From NCBI GenBank assembly GCA_964517135.1, contig CAZFBA010000016.1, forward strand, positions 19,705 through 83,704: DNA of 64,000 nt, given 5' to 3'. The notes under the pieces were generated by a model. The model did no database searches, was not told the DNA's origin, and saw nothing but the letters and a program-made list of their open reading frames with translations. Below, one piece after another: positions 8,758 through 17,580 of this stretch. Both the position numbers and the translations under genes were made by a program. Within the stretch, counting starts at the first letter, position 1; each line of letters begins with the position of its first letter. The stretch comes from CAZFBA01 sp964517135. Lineage in GTDB: Bacteria > Cyanobacteriota > Vampirovibrionia > JBFMGH01.

Positions 8758-8943
8758 TTTTTCGATTTTCAAAACCCATGCCATGACTGGCAATTGACCA
8801 CATAAAGAGGACAAAGTCCCCTTTCGCCTACAAAGCAGGCTATTCTCCGGGGTATTGAGTGATTCATTGTACTCTTTCTCTACAGGTGGTTATCTGACCG
8901 TTTAACCCATACCTTAAATTTATATTTTTTGAAAATCGAAAAC
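8758..8943 (-). mobile_element. MITE-like element, site 1 (inverted orientation)
   Basis: About 186 bases bounded by TTTTTCGATTTTCAAAA on the left and its reverse complement TTTTGAAAATCGAAAAC on the right. Next to the right end is AACCCATACCTTAAATTTAT, the reverse complement of the inner flank at 37916 and 55641. The interior holds a 49-base hairpin pair (8797-8845) matching 63346-63394 at 44 of 49. There is no transposase, so movement would have to be in trans. It fills most of the 344-base gap between 8657 and 9002. Confidence 0.65.
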
Positions 8944-9001
8944 AAAAAATTTATTATTATAATTAGTCTTTAGAAAATAATATTTAGAGAAAGGTGTTTT
9001 T

Positions 9002-9757
9002 ATGGATCCACAAACAGTCAAAATTACTATTATTCAGTTTTTAAACCTGGTACCGGTTATTTTTTCGGGCCCTGTTGTATTGCTGATTTTAGCTCTTGTT
9101 TTTCAGAAGCCGCTATCAGAACTTATAGTAGGTTTGGCACAGTTTTTCTTTAGTTACAGAACTAATTCAGGGCAGATGTATCCACAGGGTCATCCACAAC
9201 AGCAGCATTTTGCCGGAGGACCACATCCTTATCAGCAAAGACCACCGCAGGAACCATCTCCTCATATGCACCAGAACCTGGCTCAGGCCTTTGCAATGAA
9301 GGGCTCATACGATGAAGCTATTTCTCAGTATAAACAGGCTATTCAACTGGATCCTGAAAATGCTTCTGTGTATATAGGTCTCGGTAATGCTTTCCATAAA
9401 AAGGGTCTATATGCTGAAGCTATCAAGTCTCTTGAAAAAGCTGTTCAGATTAAACCTTACTGGGCAGACTGCCGCTGCAATCTCGGGGCAGCTTATAGTC
9501 TTGCAGGTATGCATGATAAAGCTATTGAAGAGTTTGTACAGGCAATAAATATTAATCCAAACTATGCAGCAGCTCATTATGGTCTTGGTATTGCATATAC
9601 CTCTGCGGGTAAGTTTGATAAAGCTGGTGAACAGGTTGAAACACTTAAAGAATTGAATTCTCAATTTGCTGAAAAACTTGAACAGAACATTAAAGATGCC
9701 AGCGGAAGATCCAGATCTTCTGAAGAGAAAGAATCACAGCAAGAAAAAGAAGCATAA
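9002..9757 (+). CDS. Membrane-anchored TPR protein
   Basis: 251 residues. A hydrophobic segment at about residues 15-55 (two short helices) is followed by a flexible stretch rich in Gln, Pro and His (about 58-95) and then three tandem TPRs from about residue 98 to 205, for example GSYDEAISQYKQAIQLDPEN, YAEAIKSLEKAVQIKP and HDKAIEEFVQAININP. The acidic, lysine-rich tail is disordered. TPRs mediate protein contacts; the partner is unknown. AGAAAGG precedes the ATG. The response regulator starts 21 bases after the stop, so the two probably share a transcript. Confidence 0.8.
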   Translation: MDPQTVKITIIQFLNLVPVIFSGPVVLLILALVFQKPLSELIVGLAQFFFSYRTNSGQMYPQGHPQQQHFAGGPHPYQQRPPQEPSPHMHQNLAQAFAMKGSYDEAISQYKQAIQLDPENASVYIGLGNAFHKKGLYAEAIKSLEKAVQIKPYWADCRCNLGAAYSLAGMHDKAIEEFVQAININPNYAAAHYGLGIAYTSAGKFDKAGEQVETLKELNSQFAEKLEQNIKDASGRSRSSEEKESQQEKEA

Positions 9758-9778
9758 ACATTAAAAAGGGTGATATAA

Positions 9779-10156
9779 TTGAGTTCCTATACAATTCTTG
9801 TTATGGAAGACAATGAAGATATAAATTTGCTGACGAAAGCTACACTTAGCTTTAAGGGTTATAATGTTTTGACGTCTTTTAATGGTGAAGATGGTCTGAA
9901 GTTGCTTGACTCGAATGATGTAGATCTGGTTTTGCTTGATGTGATGATGCCAGATATGGATGGTTATCAGGTTCTTGAGAAAATTAAACAGCATCCAGAA
10001 AAGTGTAATGTGCCGGTTGTTTTTGTATCAGCTAAAACACAGCAGGACGAGATACAAAGAGGCATTGATATGGGGGCTGTCAGATATATTACCAAGCCTT
10101 TTAACCCGATGGATTTTTTAAAAGAAATTGAAGAGATTCTAAACTCTTATTACTAA
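9779..10156 (+). CDS. Single-domain response regulator (CheY-like)
   Basis: 125 residues that are one receiver domain and nothing else. The acidic pocket (MEDNED), the phospho-acceptor aspartate in LVLLDVMMPDMDGY, the Ser/Thr switch (VFVSAKT) and the conserved lysine (ITKPF) are all present, so phosphorylation should work. The start is TTG at 9779 with AAGGGTG upstream. Co-transcription with the membrane TPR protein is likely. No histidine kinase is in the window, so its input and output partners are unknown. Confidence 0.92.
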   Translation: MSSYTILVMEDNEDINLLTKATLSFKGYNVLTSFNGEDGLKLLDSNDVDLVLLDVMMPDMDGYQVLEKIKQHPEKCNVPVVFVSAKTQQDEIQRGIDMGAVRYITKPFNPMDFLKEIEEILNSYY

Positions 10157-10179
10157 TAGCTACTTATTATTGGAATCTT

Positions 10180-10215
10180 TGATTAATTAAGAAATTACTG
10201 ATTCCAGCAAAAACA
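10180..10215 (+). repeat. 36-base dispersed repeat, copy 2
   Basis: 34 of 36 identical to 5732-5767. It lies in the 116-base gap between the response regulator and the convergent HEAT-repeat gene. Beyond the repeat the sequence has another TCTGGAATC, a fragment shared with the 13240/60559 family. Confidence 0.75.
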
Positions 10216-10272
10216 CCCGGCCTCTATAATCTGGAATCTATACATTACTTTCAAGGATCAGCATAGCTGTTT

Positions 10273-12672
10273 TTAATTTAAACAGGCTGCTATTTTTTGT
10301 ATTGAATACAGTGCAGTTTGCTGCAGGATGGGGTTATTAGATTCTGTAAAGTTATTGAGTATTTCATAAGACTCACGGCAGGGTATATCTGCAAGTGCTC
10401 TTGTTGTTGCCCACAGGATGACGTCATTTCTCTGTGATTGAAGAACATCCCTGAGGTATGGAACTGCACGTTTGTTTTTTAGCTTACCGAGGCTTTTGAT
10501 TATGTTTATCTTTACATCTTCATCAGGGTCATTAAGGGCATTAATAAGCGATATAGCAGCTTCAGGATATTCCAGTTTGCCAAGAGCTTTTGCACATGCT
10601 CTTCTTACAAGCTTATCCTGATCTTCAAGTCCTGCACATAGAATTTGCAAGCTCTGCCGGGTTTTATATTTTGCCAGCTGTTCGGCTGCAATGACTCTGA
10701 CTTTGCCGCTCGAGTCGGTCATTTTTTCCAGATATATGTAGAAATAGTCTTCCTGAGAGTTTTTGCCGGTATTTTTTAGTGCTGTAGCTCTTATTTCGTC
10801 GTCTTTATCTGTTAAGAGTGTTATAAGGGCTTCATCAGCTTCTCTCATTTTTAATTTTCCCAGTATTTCAATTGCTTTGAGTCGGATAATATGCTCTCTA
10901 TCAAACATTAGAGTTTTTAAGGCAGTAAATAGAGTGGTTAAAGTTTGCTGTTTTGGCTCAATGGATACAATCAGGTGTTCTACAGCGTTTAAAGCAGCTT
11001 CTCTTACCCGGGGTGAAGTGTCGCTGGCACTTTTAATCAGTATTTTTAAAGCATCCGGTGTGGCCAGAGTTTTAAGCCCAAGCAAAGCAGAGATCCTTAC
11101 ATCAGGGTTATTGCATTTAATAGAGATTTCAAGTAACTTTAGTAGTTTTAATTTAACTTTATGGTGGCCTGTTATATCGCAGAGATCCACCAGTTGCCTT
11201 ATGCTGTTTGAGGGATCCTGGGCATTGTTTATCTGTTGATGAATTATATTAAGTATTTTCAAAAGATTAATCAGGTTAGAATTGAAATAGTCTCTGTTGT
11301 GATATTCTTTCTTGAAGAAATCTTTGACAATGCTGTGATAATAATAGTATCCTTCTCCTTTTGAGCAGGTCATGAAACCAGATCGGCTGAGTTCGTCAAA
11401 TATTATCTGGCAAGTTTTTTCATCTACACCAGAGTTTTTAGAAACACTAAAGACTGAAAAGGGTTCTGGCAGGTTAACAACCACCTTCATAATATCATCA
11501 ATCAGAGAGGGATCAGAAGAAAATGTTGATAGCAAAAGGCTGAAAAGAGAATTTAAAAGCTCCTCAGGATTTTCCGGGTAGAATTGTCTCAAGAAATTTT
11601 CATCTATTTGTTTCAGGTTAATAATAGATGCTGCAATGTCTGCATATCTGATTGCGTTAGTTATCCAGAAAGGGTTATTTCTTGAGTATTCCGAAATATA
11701 TTTTGATATTAACTCGGTATAATTTACTTTTCTTGATTCTAATTCCTTGTGAGAAAGCATTAGAGCATACTGTGGTTCCATTGGTCCCACCAGGAATTTA
11801 TTTGAAAAGTTTGTATAAAGTTCCCCACCAAGGGTTATACTCTGCTTGTTATTTGAAGAGCCTGTTAGAAACATAATATGCGTTTCAAAGTCTTTATTTA
11901 TTCTCTCAAATATATCGCTCAGAAGACTTTTAATGCTCTCTCTCTCTTTATGCTCAAGCTTAACAATATCTTCAAAGTGATCTATTACTATAATCAGTGC
12001 TGTATCCCTTGATTTTATATGGTTATTTATATGAATGAGAAAGTTAATAATGTTTTCTTTATAAATATCCTGTGAGATTAATGAACTGTTTTCAGGTTTT
12101 GTTTTTGCAAGAGATATTATTTTATTAAATATTTCATCAGCAGGATTGGTGAAATTTGATGCTATAATAATCCATGGGTCAGTTAGAAGCTCAGAAAGTA
12201 TATCAAGACTGCCATCTAGATCTGGCTTTAGTCTTGAAAATAGCTTCATAGAGCTTTTTATAGATTTTGAAACCTGCTCTGAAGTTATGTTTGGGTTTAC
12301 AGATGACTGCAATTTAACAATATTTAGTGCATTCTTTAATTCTGTTTCTGACCAGTTGAGCTTTTCATCATAAATGCTGTTTATTTTCAGAAGTGTATTG
12401 TTGATAATTTCATTGCATTCCTTTTCAAATGAGAATATTAAAGCTCTATAAAACTCATGAATATTGTTATATCTGAAGTTTTTAAGAAAGATTGTCTGGC
12501 AGTTTGCTTTTTTACTGAGATAAACAAATTCGTTTAATAGATAAGTTTTACCAATACCATCATCGCCTGATAAAAGTATTGTTTTGGGCTGGCCATTTTT
12601 CAATTGTGGCAAAAATCTGGTTAGATAACTTAGCTCTCTGGGCCTTAGAGTTTCAGCAAATAGAGTTTCTAT
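10273..12672 (-). CDS. P-loop NTPase with C-terminal HEAT repeats
   Basis: About 799 residues if translation starts at ATA 12672. The N-terminal domain has a Walker A loop (LLSGDDGIGKTYLL) and a Walker B-like strand (ALIIVIDHFEDI), followed by a winged-helix-like region (about 400-470), the layout of STAND/AAA-type ATPases. From about residue 500 to the end, HEAT/PBS-type repeats recur (for example PRVREAALNAVEHL, KVRVIAAEQLAKY, LVRRACAKALGKL). The first conventional start is TTG 12612, but it has no ribosome site and would cut off RPRELSYLTRFL just before the P-loop. ATA 12672 has AAAGGGG seven bases upstream. Likely a signalling or scaffold ATPase; ligand unknown. Confidence 0.85.
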   Translation of the reverse strand: METLFAETLRPRELSYLTRFLPQLKNGQPKTILLSGDDGIGKTYLLNEFVYLSKKANCQTIFLKNFRYNNIHEFYRALIFSFEKECNEIINNTLLKINSIYDEKLNWSETELKNALNIVKLQSSVNPNITSEQVSKSIKSSMKLFSRLKPDLDGSLDILSELLTDPWIIIASNFTNPADEIFNKIISLAKTKPENSSLISQDIYKENIINFLIHINNHIKSRDTALIIVIDHFEDIVKLEHKERESIKSLLSDIFERINKDFETHIMFLTGSSNNKQSITLGGELYTNFSNKFLVGPMEPQYALMLSHKELESRKVNYTELISKYISEYSRNNPFWITNAIRYADIAASIINLKQIDENFLRQFYPENPEELLNSLFSLLLSTFSSDPSLIDDIMKVVVNLPEPFSVFSVSKNSGVDEKTCQIIFDELSRSGFMTCSKGEGYYYYHSIVKDFFKKEYHNRDYFNSNLINLLKILNIIHQQINNAQDPSNSIRQLVDLCDITGHHKVKLKLLKLLEISIKCNNPDVRISALLGLKTLATPDALKILIKSASDTSPRVREAALNAVEHLIVSIEPKQQTLTTLFTALKTLMFDREHIIRLKAIEILGKLKMREADEALITLLTDKDDEIRATALKNTGKNSQEDYFYIYLEKMTDSSGKVRVIAAEQLAKYKTRQSLQILCAGLEDQDKLVRRACAKALGKLEYPEAAISLINALNDPDEDVKINIIKSLGKLKNKRAVPYLRDVLQSQRNDVILWATTRALADIPCRESYEILNNFTESNNPILQQTALYSIQKIAACLN

Positions 12673-12832
12673 GACTTTACCCCTTTCTAACGAATTTGTT
12701 ATTATATTTTATTTTAGTGATTCTTTTTTCACCGAACAAATATATTAACACTGTTTTACAAAATCATTATATAATTATTTAGAGAAGCAAAATAATTTAG
12801 GTATTGGAAAAATAAATCAAAGGTATATCTAA

Positions 12833-13195
12833 ATGGCCTCAAGTGGAATGTATAAAGTTCATCAAAACCTCGGCAAAGTGTATTATCGGAAAGCAGATTT
12901 TGAAAAAGCATTAGAATCCTTTGAAAAGGCTCTGGCAATATGTGACAGAGATTATAGGATTTTCTACGATATTGCTTCAACATATCAGGCAATGAAAGAC
13001 TTTGATAAAGCTATACACTATTTCAAAGAGGCACTCAGACTAAATCAGGATGATTTATATACACTAAATAGCCTGGCATCAGTTTATCTTGCTAGTGGAA
13101 ATAAAGAAGCTGCCTCTGAAATTGCCTCAATTATTCAAAAAGAAGATGAGCATTTAGCTGCAAAGCTCTTTAAACAAATTGAATCCGAAGATTAA
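12833..13195 (+). CDS. Small TPR protein
   Basis: 120 residues, essentially all TPR: three repeats starting near residues 6, 40 and 74, for example KADFEKALESFEKALAICDR and KDFDKAIHYFKEALRLNQDD. There is no signal peptide or membrane helix, so it is probably cytoplasmic. It is transcribed divergently from the NTPase-HEAT gene, 160 bases away, and the two could be functionally linked, but nothing in the sequence proves it. Confidence 0.75.
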   Translation: MASSGMYKVHQNLGKVYYRKADFEKALESFEKALAICDRDYRIFYDIASTYQAMKDFDKAIHYFKEALRLNQDDLYTLNSLASVYLASGNKEAASEIASIIQKEDEHLAAKLFKQIESED

Positions 13196-13239
13196 TACCA
13201 ATTTGCTTTCAATACATAACTTTTCACCGGATCCAATAC

Positions 13240-13265
13240 CTCTGGAATCAGTTACCTTTTGATGG
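13240..13265 (+). repeat. Dispersed repeat CTCTGGAATCAG..., copy 1
   Basis: CTCTGGAATCAGTTACC followed by TTTTGATGG matches 60559-60584 at 24 of 26. Upstream, both copies also share CTTTTCACNGGAT, but with about 16 bases of length difference between the two blocks. It lies in the gap before 13367. Confidence 0.65.
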
Positions 13266-13366
13266 AAACCTGGTATAATTTAAAAAATTCTTATTATATT
13301 GATGCTGAAATCATTTTTTGTTGATAGTAAAATGATATTGTTTGCCAGTATCATAAAAGTGTTGCG

Positions 13367-14293
13367 ATGGAAAAAAACCCATTTTATTATGATAGCCTTC
13401 TTGAGAAGATAAAAGATTTACCTGTATGGGTAAAACAGGCTTTTTATGTTGACTTAAGAGAACATTTAAAGAGTGTTACACCTTTTGAAACGCTTGAAGC
13501 TATTAGTAAACATAATTTAATACAGCTGTATATGCCGCATCTTACCCAGATGGGCTTTAAATACATCAAGAGCAATGGAGAAACCTTTGAAACAAAAGGT
13601 ATGGTTGTTTCAAAAGATATGAAAAACTTCTTAGATTGCTCAATGAAAAAACTAAGAATTATTGATATCTGCCAGATCCATAACTGGCCCCTTTCTCATG
13701 CTGCAAAGATACTTACAGACTGTATTGATGCTCACCTGATTGAACCTGTATACTCTGATTTTATATCAAGCACTATTTATTTTCTTGCCAATAAAATTAG
13801 AATAGGAGAATACCTGGTAAGAACAGGTAAAATAACAGTTGAACAGCTTGATATGGCTCTCTATTCTCAGAAATATACTGAAGATACTATGGGTGACAGA
13901 ATCTTTCTTGCACAAATACTCATTAACCTCGGCTACATTCAAACCGAAGACTATGAAAATATTATATTTTTAAAACAATATGGTGAAGAATTGTTCTCTA
14001 TGTCTTTTAATGACAGCATTTCAGAAGTTAGTGATGATGTTGCCAATCTTAAAAATGAAATTATTAAACTTCGCCAAGAAAGGCTTAAACTGAGAGAAAA
14101 CCTGTCTAAATTCTCAGGAGATGCAGAAACAATAGCTAACTTGCTAAGTAAAATTGATAATTTGAAGAATGATATCAATGCTTTTCATAAAGAAAATCAG
14201 AAAATTAAAGGCCAGCTGGATCTTTACATGGATGAGTTGATGGCCACAACCCAGGAAAATGTGGAGCTTAGAGAACAGCTTGAAAACAAATAA
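13367..14293 (+). CDS. Hypothetical protein with MshEN-like module and C-terminal coiled coil
   Basis: 308 residues. The first 140 residues have no family I can name. Residues about 145-200 read IGEYLVRTGKITVEQLDMAL, then LAQILINLGYIQTEDYENII, two copies of the LGexLvexGxIteeqLexAL pattern of the GspE/MshE N-terminal domain, which binds c-di-GMP in some members. From about 220 to the end it is a charged coiled coil. It ends 18 bases before mqnE and may be its leading operon gene. The HD-GYP protein at 35448 shows a c-di-GMP enzyme is encoded nearby, but binding here is only a suggestion. Confidence 0.7.
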   Translation: MEKNPFYYDSLLEKIKDLPVWVKQAFYVDLREHLKSVTPFETLEAISKHNLIQLYMPHLTQMGFKYIKSNGETFETKGMVVSKDMKNFLDCSMKKLRIIDICQIHNWPLSHAAKILTDCIDAHLIEPVYSDFISSTIYFLANKIRIGEYLVRTGKITVEQLDMALYSQKYTEDTMGDRIFLAQILINLGYIQTEDYENIIFLKQYGEELFSMSFNDSISEVSDDVANLKNEIIKLRQERLKLRENLSKFSGDAETIANLLSKIDNLKNDINAFHKENQKIKGQLDLYMDELMATTQENVELREQLENK

Positions 14294-14311
14294 CAACTGT
14301 GGAGTACGTAA

Positions 14312-15430
14312 ATGTCTTTAGTTTTGGAAAAAATTTGCCAAACACCTCTGAAAAACATAGCTGAAAAAATATTCAACCAGCAAAGGCTCACTGAAGAGGA
14401 TGCTCTGACCCTTTATGAGTCTCCAGATCTTTTATCTATTGGTGCACTGGCAGATTATGCAAGAAAAATCAGGGTAAAATCTCCCGCACAGGATTATGCT
14501 TATTTTGTTAATAATCTTCACATTAACCTAACAAATATCTGTGAGGGAAGCTGTAAATTTTGTGCATATCGCAAAAAAAAAGGTGATGAAGGGTCATATT
14601 TTCTTTCAGAAACTGATGTTGAGGAATATTTAAATACATATGTATTAAAAAATGTTAAGGAACTTCACATTGTCTCTGCACTCAACGAAAATGCCAACCT
14701 GAACTACTATAAAAAATTGTTCAAAAAGTGTAAGGAAATCTTACCAGAAGCTCATATTCAGGCTTTAACAGCTGTTGAAATTGATTATATATCTAAAAAT
14801 GAAAACCTGGAGCCCCCAAAAGTTTTAACAGAACTTAAAAAAGCAGGCCTCGGATCCTTGCCGGGCGGAGGAGCAGAGATTTTTCATGAGACTATACGTC
14901 TTAAGGTCTGCCCGGATAAGGTTTCTGCTGATCGATGGCTTGAAATAATGAAAATTGCTCACTCCTGCGGTATACCCTCTAATGCAACTATGCTTGCAGG
15001 TATTGGAGAATCTTACGCCCACAGAGTAGACCACCTCAGCAGAATAAGGTCACTTCAGGATGAAACAGGTGGTTTTATGACTTTTATTCCTCTTGTATGT
15101 CACTATGAAAACACCTCTCTTGAAGTGGCGAAAAATAATACAGGAGTAGATAACCTTAAAGACCTTGCTATTGCTAGATTATACCTTGATAATGTCCCGC
15201 ATGTTAAAGCATTCTGGATTCAATTGGGGCTCAAAATGGCTCAGCTTTCTCTGGCTTTCGGGGTTGATGACCTCGATGGAACTGTTGTAAAAGAACAAAT
15301 TTCCCGTGCTGCTGGTGCAGATAAAACCCATACAGTTACAGTCGGTTTGCTTATTGATCTTATCAAAAGTGCTTCCAGAATTCCTGTTGAACGGGATACA
15401 GTTTATAACATAATTAAAGTGTACAGGTGA
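14312..15430 (+). CDS. mqnE: Aminofutalosine synthase MqnE (radical SAM)
   Basis: A radical SAM enzyme that joins SAM and the chorismate-derived enol product of MqnA to give aminofutalosine in the alternative menaquinone pathway. The cluster-binding motif CEGSCKFCAY (CX3CX2C) is at about residue 77. LPGGGAEIFHETIRLKVCPD and the later GGFMTFIPLVCHYENT are characteristic of MqnE as opposed to MqnC. Length 372 is normal. mqnA overlaps its stop by four bases (GTGA). MqnB/MqnC/MqnD are not in the window. Confidence 0.93.
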   Translation: MSLVLEKICQTPLKNIAEKIFNQQRLTEEDALTLYESPDLLSIGALADYARKIRVKSPAQDYAYFVNNLHINLTNICEGSCKFCAYRKKKGDEGSYFLSETDVEEYLNTYVLKNVKELHIVSALNENANLNYYKKLFKKCKEILPEAHIQALTAVEIDYISKNENLEPPKVLTELKKAGLGSLPGGGAEIFHETIRLKVCPDKVSADRWLEIMKIAHSCGIPSNATMLAGIGESYAHRVDHLSRIRSLQDETGGFMTFIPLVCHYENTSLEVAKNNTGVDNLKDLAIARLYLDNVPHVKAFWIQLGLKMAQLSLAFGVDDLDGTVVKEQISRAAGADKTHTVTVGLLIDLIKSASRIPVERDTVYNIIKVYR

Positions 15431-16302
15431 AACAGAAAACTATAAATAAAGAAGATTTTAAAATACTGTTGCCGTATAAAACACTGGCAGGCCACATTAA
15501 GCTGGGCAAGTATAAATTTTTAAACTGTTTGCCTGTTAATCTCCCAATGGAGGTTATCCCTGAAAGTCTTATTGAGTCACATTTTGGCACACCTGAGCTT
15601 CTGAATCATATGTTAATAGAAAACAAAATTATGGCCGGCCCTATTTCTACTTTTGAATACCTTAAATACAGAGAAAAATTCTGCTTGATTAGTGATATAT
15701 CAATAAGTTCCCGGCAAAAAGTTGGCAGTGTTATACTTTTTAGTCATTTTTGTTTTGAAGATTTAGCAAAAAAGAATATTGCAGTGGCTTTTACTTCGTC
15801 TACATCTGTAAAATTATTGCAGATTCTCATTAATAGCATTTCAGGAGAGAGGGCACGCTTAACGGTACATTATTATGAGCATTCAGTAGAAGATTATCTG
15901 CAAACTTATGACGGGGTTTTGTTTATAGGAGATCCTGCGCTGCTTAGTGCCTGGCGATTGAGAGAGCAGAATAAAATTTTTGCCTATGACCTTGCTGAGC
16001 TGTGGTATACATTAACAGGTTTGCCGGCAGTCTTTGGTGTGTGGGTTGCTAATAAATCCTGGGCTGAAAACAACCCTGAAGAATTTACTTATATCTGTAA
16101 TACACTTATAAAAGCCAAAAATATGGGGCTTGTGAGTTGTTATGGTGATGTACTTTTAAGAGCAGTAAAACTTTCAGGCTTACCAGAAACCCTGTTGAAC
16201 CATTACTACAAACAACAGCTATCCTATGAGCTATCAGCCAATCACCTTGAAGCAATTGATAAATATTATTGTCAGCTCAAAAAAAATAATTTAATATATT
16301 AG
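15427..16302 (+). CDS. mqnA: Chorismate dehydratase MqnA
   Basis: Dehydrates chorismate to 3-enolpyruvylbenzoate, the entry step of the futalosine route. The 291-residue protein has the periplasmic-binding-like fold of the family: KLGKYKFLNCLPVNLPME opens the first lobe (about 22-39), and VLFIGDPALLS and GLPAVFGVWVANKSW are typical later motifs. The start is GTG, overlapping the mqnE stop, so translation is coupled. The mqnE-mqnA pair implies menaquinone and therefore respiration with a low-potential quinone. Confidence 0.9.
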   Translation: MKQKTINKEDFKILLPYKTLAGHIKLGKYKFLNCLPVNLPMEVIPESLIESHFGTPELLNHMLIENKIMAGPISTFEYLKYREKFCLISDISISSRQKVGSVILFSHFCFEDLAKKNIAVAFTSSTSVKLLQILINSISGERARLTVHYYEHSVEDYLQTYDGVLFIGDPALLSAWRLREQNKIFAYDLAELWYTLTGLPAVFGVWVANKSWAENNPEEFTYICNTLIKAKNMGLVSCYGDVLLRAVKLSGLPETLLNHYYKQQLSYELSANHLEAIDKYYCQLKKNNLIY

Positions 16303-16329
16303 TAAATCATTAATGTGTAAGGTATTAAA

Positions 16330-17580
16330 ATGAATAGATACTATAAATTTTCTCTGGTAATAGTTATTATAATCGTATCTATTGTGGGCTTTTCAGGCTG
16401 TGACCTTCTTTCAGTATTTTTAAGATCTTTTAAACAGAATGTATCACCGGAAGACCTGTATAATAGATCCTGGAATATAATACAAAAGGAATATTTTGAT
16501 CAGTCATTTAATGGCGAAGACTGGAAATACTGGCAGCATCGTTATGATGGGAAGCTGAAAACAAGAGAAGACTCTTACGTTGCTATTCAGACGATGCTCG
16601 AAAGCCTTAACGACCGATATACCAGATTGCTGCCGCCTGATAAATTTGCGGAACAGGATACAGATATTGAAGCCAAAATTTCTGGTATAGGCATTCAGAT
16701 AGCTGAAAAAGATAATAATATCGTTATTGTTTCAGTGCTGGAAGAAACTCCTGCCGAAAAAGCACACCTTAAAAGTAATGATAAAATAATTGCAGTAGAT
16801 GATATTTCTACTAAAGGCATGGACCTTAAGGATGTTGCTAATTTAATTCGTGGTGAAATTGGCACACTCGTTAAAATATCTGTTTTGCGTGGCAAAGATA
16901 AGTATAATTATAACGTTAGAAGAGATGAAATAAAAATTAAGTCTGTCAGACAAGAAAAAATGGATAATAATATCAACTATATCCGCTTAAACAGTTTTAT
17001 TAGTCAGAATGCTACCATTGAAATGGAAGACGCTATTCTTAATGCAAGTGATGCAGATGCTATTATACTTGATTTAAGAAATAACTATGGTGGCCTGTTG
17101 CCGAATGCAATTAATATTGCTAATATCTTTGTTGATAAAGGCTCTATAGTAGTTAGCATCATTGATAAAAATGGTAACAAAAAGGATCTCCATGCAGCTA
17201 CAAAGGCACTTACTGATCAACCCCTTGTAATACTTATAAATGGGGCAAGCGCTTCAGCATCCGAGATCTTAAGCGGAGCCCTTAAAGATCACCACAGAGC
17301 TATTCTGGTAGGCGAAAAGACTTTCGGCAAAGGGATGGTACAAAAAATATTTGACCTCCCGGATGGTTCGGGCATCAATGTTACTGTCTCAAAATATTTA
17401 ACACCCAACGGGACTGACATTGATAAAAAAGGCATTGATCCTGATATAGAAGTTGAATTAACCTTTGATGACCTCAAACAGGGCAAAGATGTTCAGCTTG
17501 AAGAAGCAAAAAACATTGCATTGCAGGCAATAAAAGTGAAAAAGAATTTAGCCTTTAAGAAAAATGACTCTAAACGGTAA
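16330..17580 (+). CDS. Carboxyl-terminal processing protease, S41 family, lipoprotein
   Basis: A periplasmic PDZ protease. It begins with a lipoprotein signal (hydrophobic helix, lipobox GFSGC at about residue 20-24). The N-terminal helical cap (WNIIQKEYFDQSFNGEDW, then LNDRYTRLLPP) is the arrangement of cyanobacterial CtpA. A PDZ domain covers about 115-185. The catalytic serine lies in NGASASASEI (about 303-312) and the lysine in EKTFGKG (about 333). It is 27 bases after mqnA in the same direction. The substrate is not known; in cyanobacteria CtpA processes D1, which cannot apply here unless the organism is photosynthetic. Confidence 0.92.
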   Translation: MNRYYKFSLVIVIIIVSIVGFSGCDLLSVFLRSFKQNVSPEDLYNRSWNIIQKEYFDQSFNGEDWKYWQHRYDGKLKTREDSYVAIQTMLESLNDRYTRLLPPDKFAEQDTDIEAKISGIGIQIAEKDNNIVIVSVLEETPAEKAHLKSNDKIIAVDDISTKGMDLKDVANLIRGEIGTLVKISVLRGKDKYNYNVRRDEIKIKSVRQEKMDNNINYIRLNSFISQNATIEMEDAILNASDADAIILDLRNNYGGLLPNAINIANIFVDKGSIVVSIIDKNGNKKDLHAATKALTDQPLVILINGASASASEILSGALKDHHRAILVGEKTFGKGMVQKIFDLPDGSGINVTVSKYLTPNGTDIDKKGIDPDIEVELTFDDLKQGKDVQLEEAKNIALQAIKVKKNLAFKKNDSKR

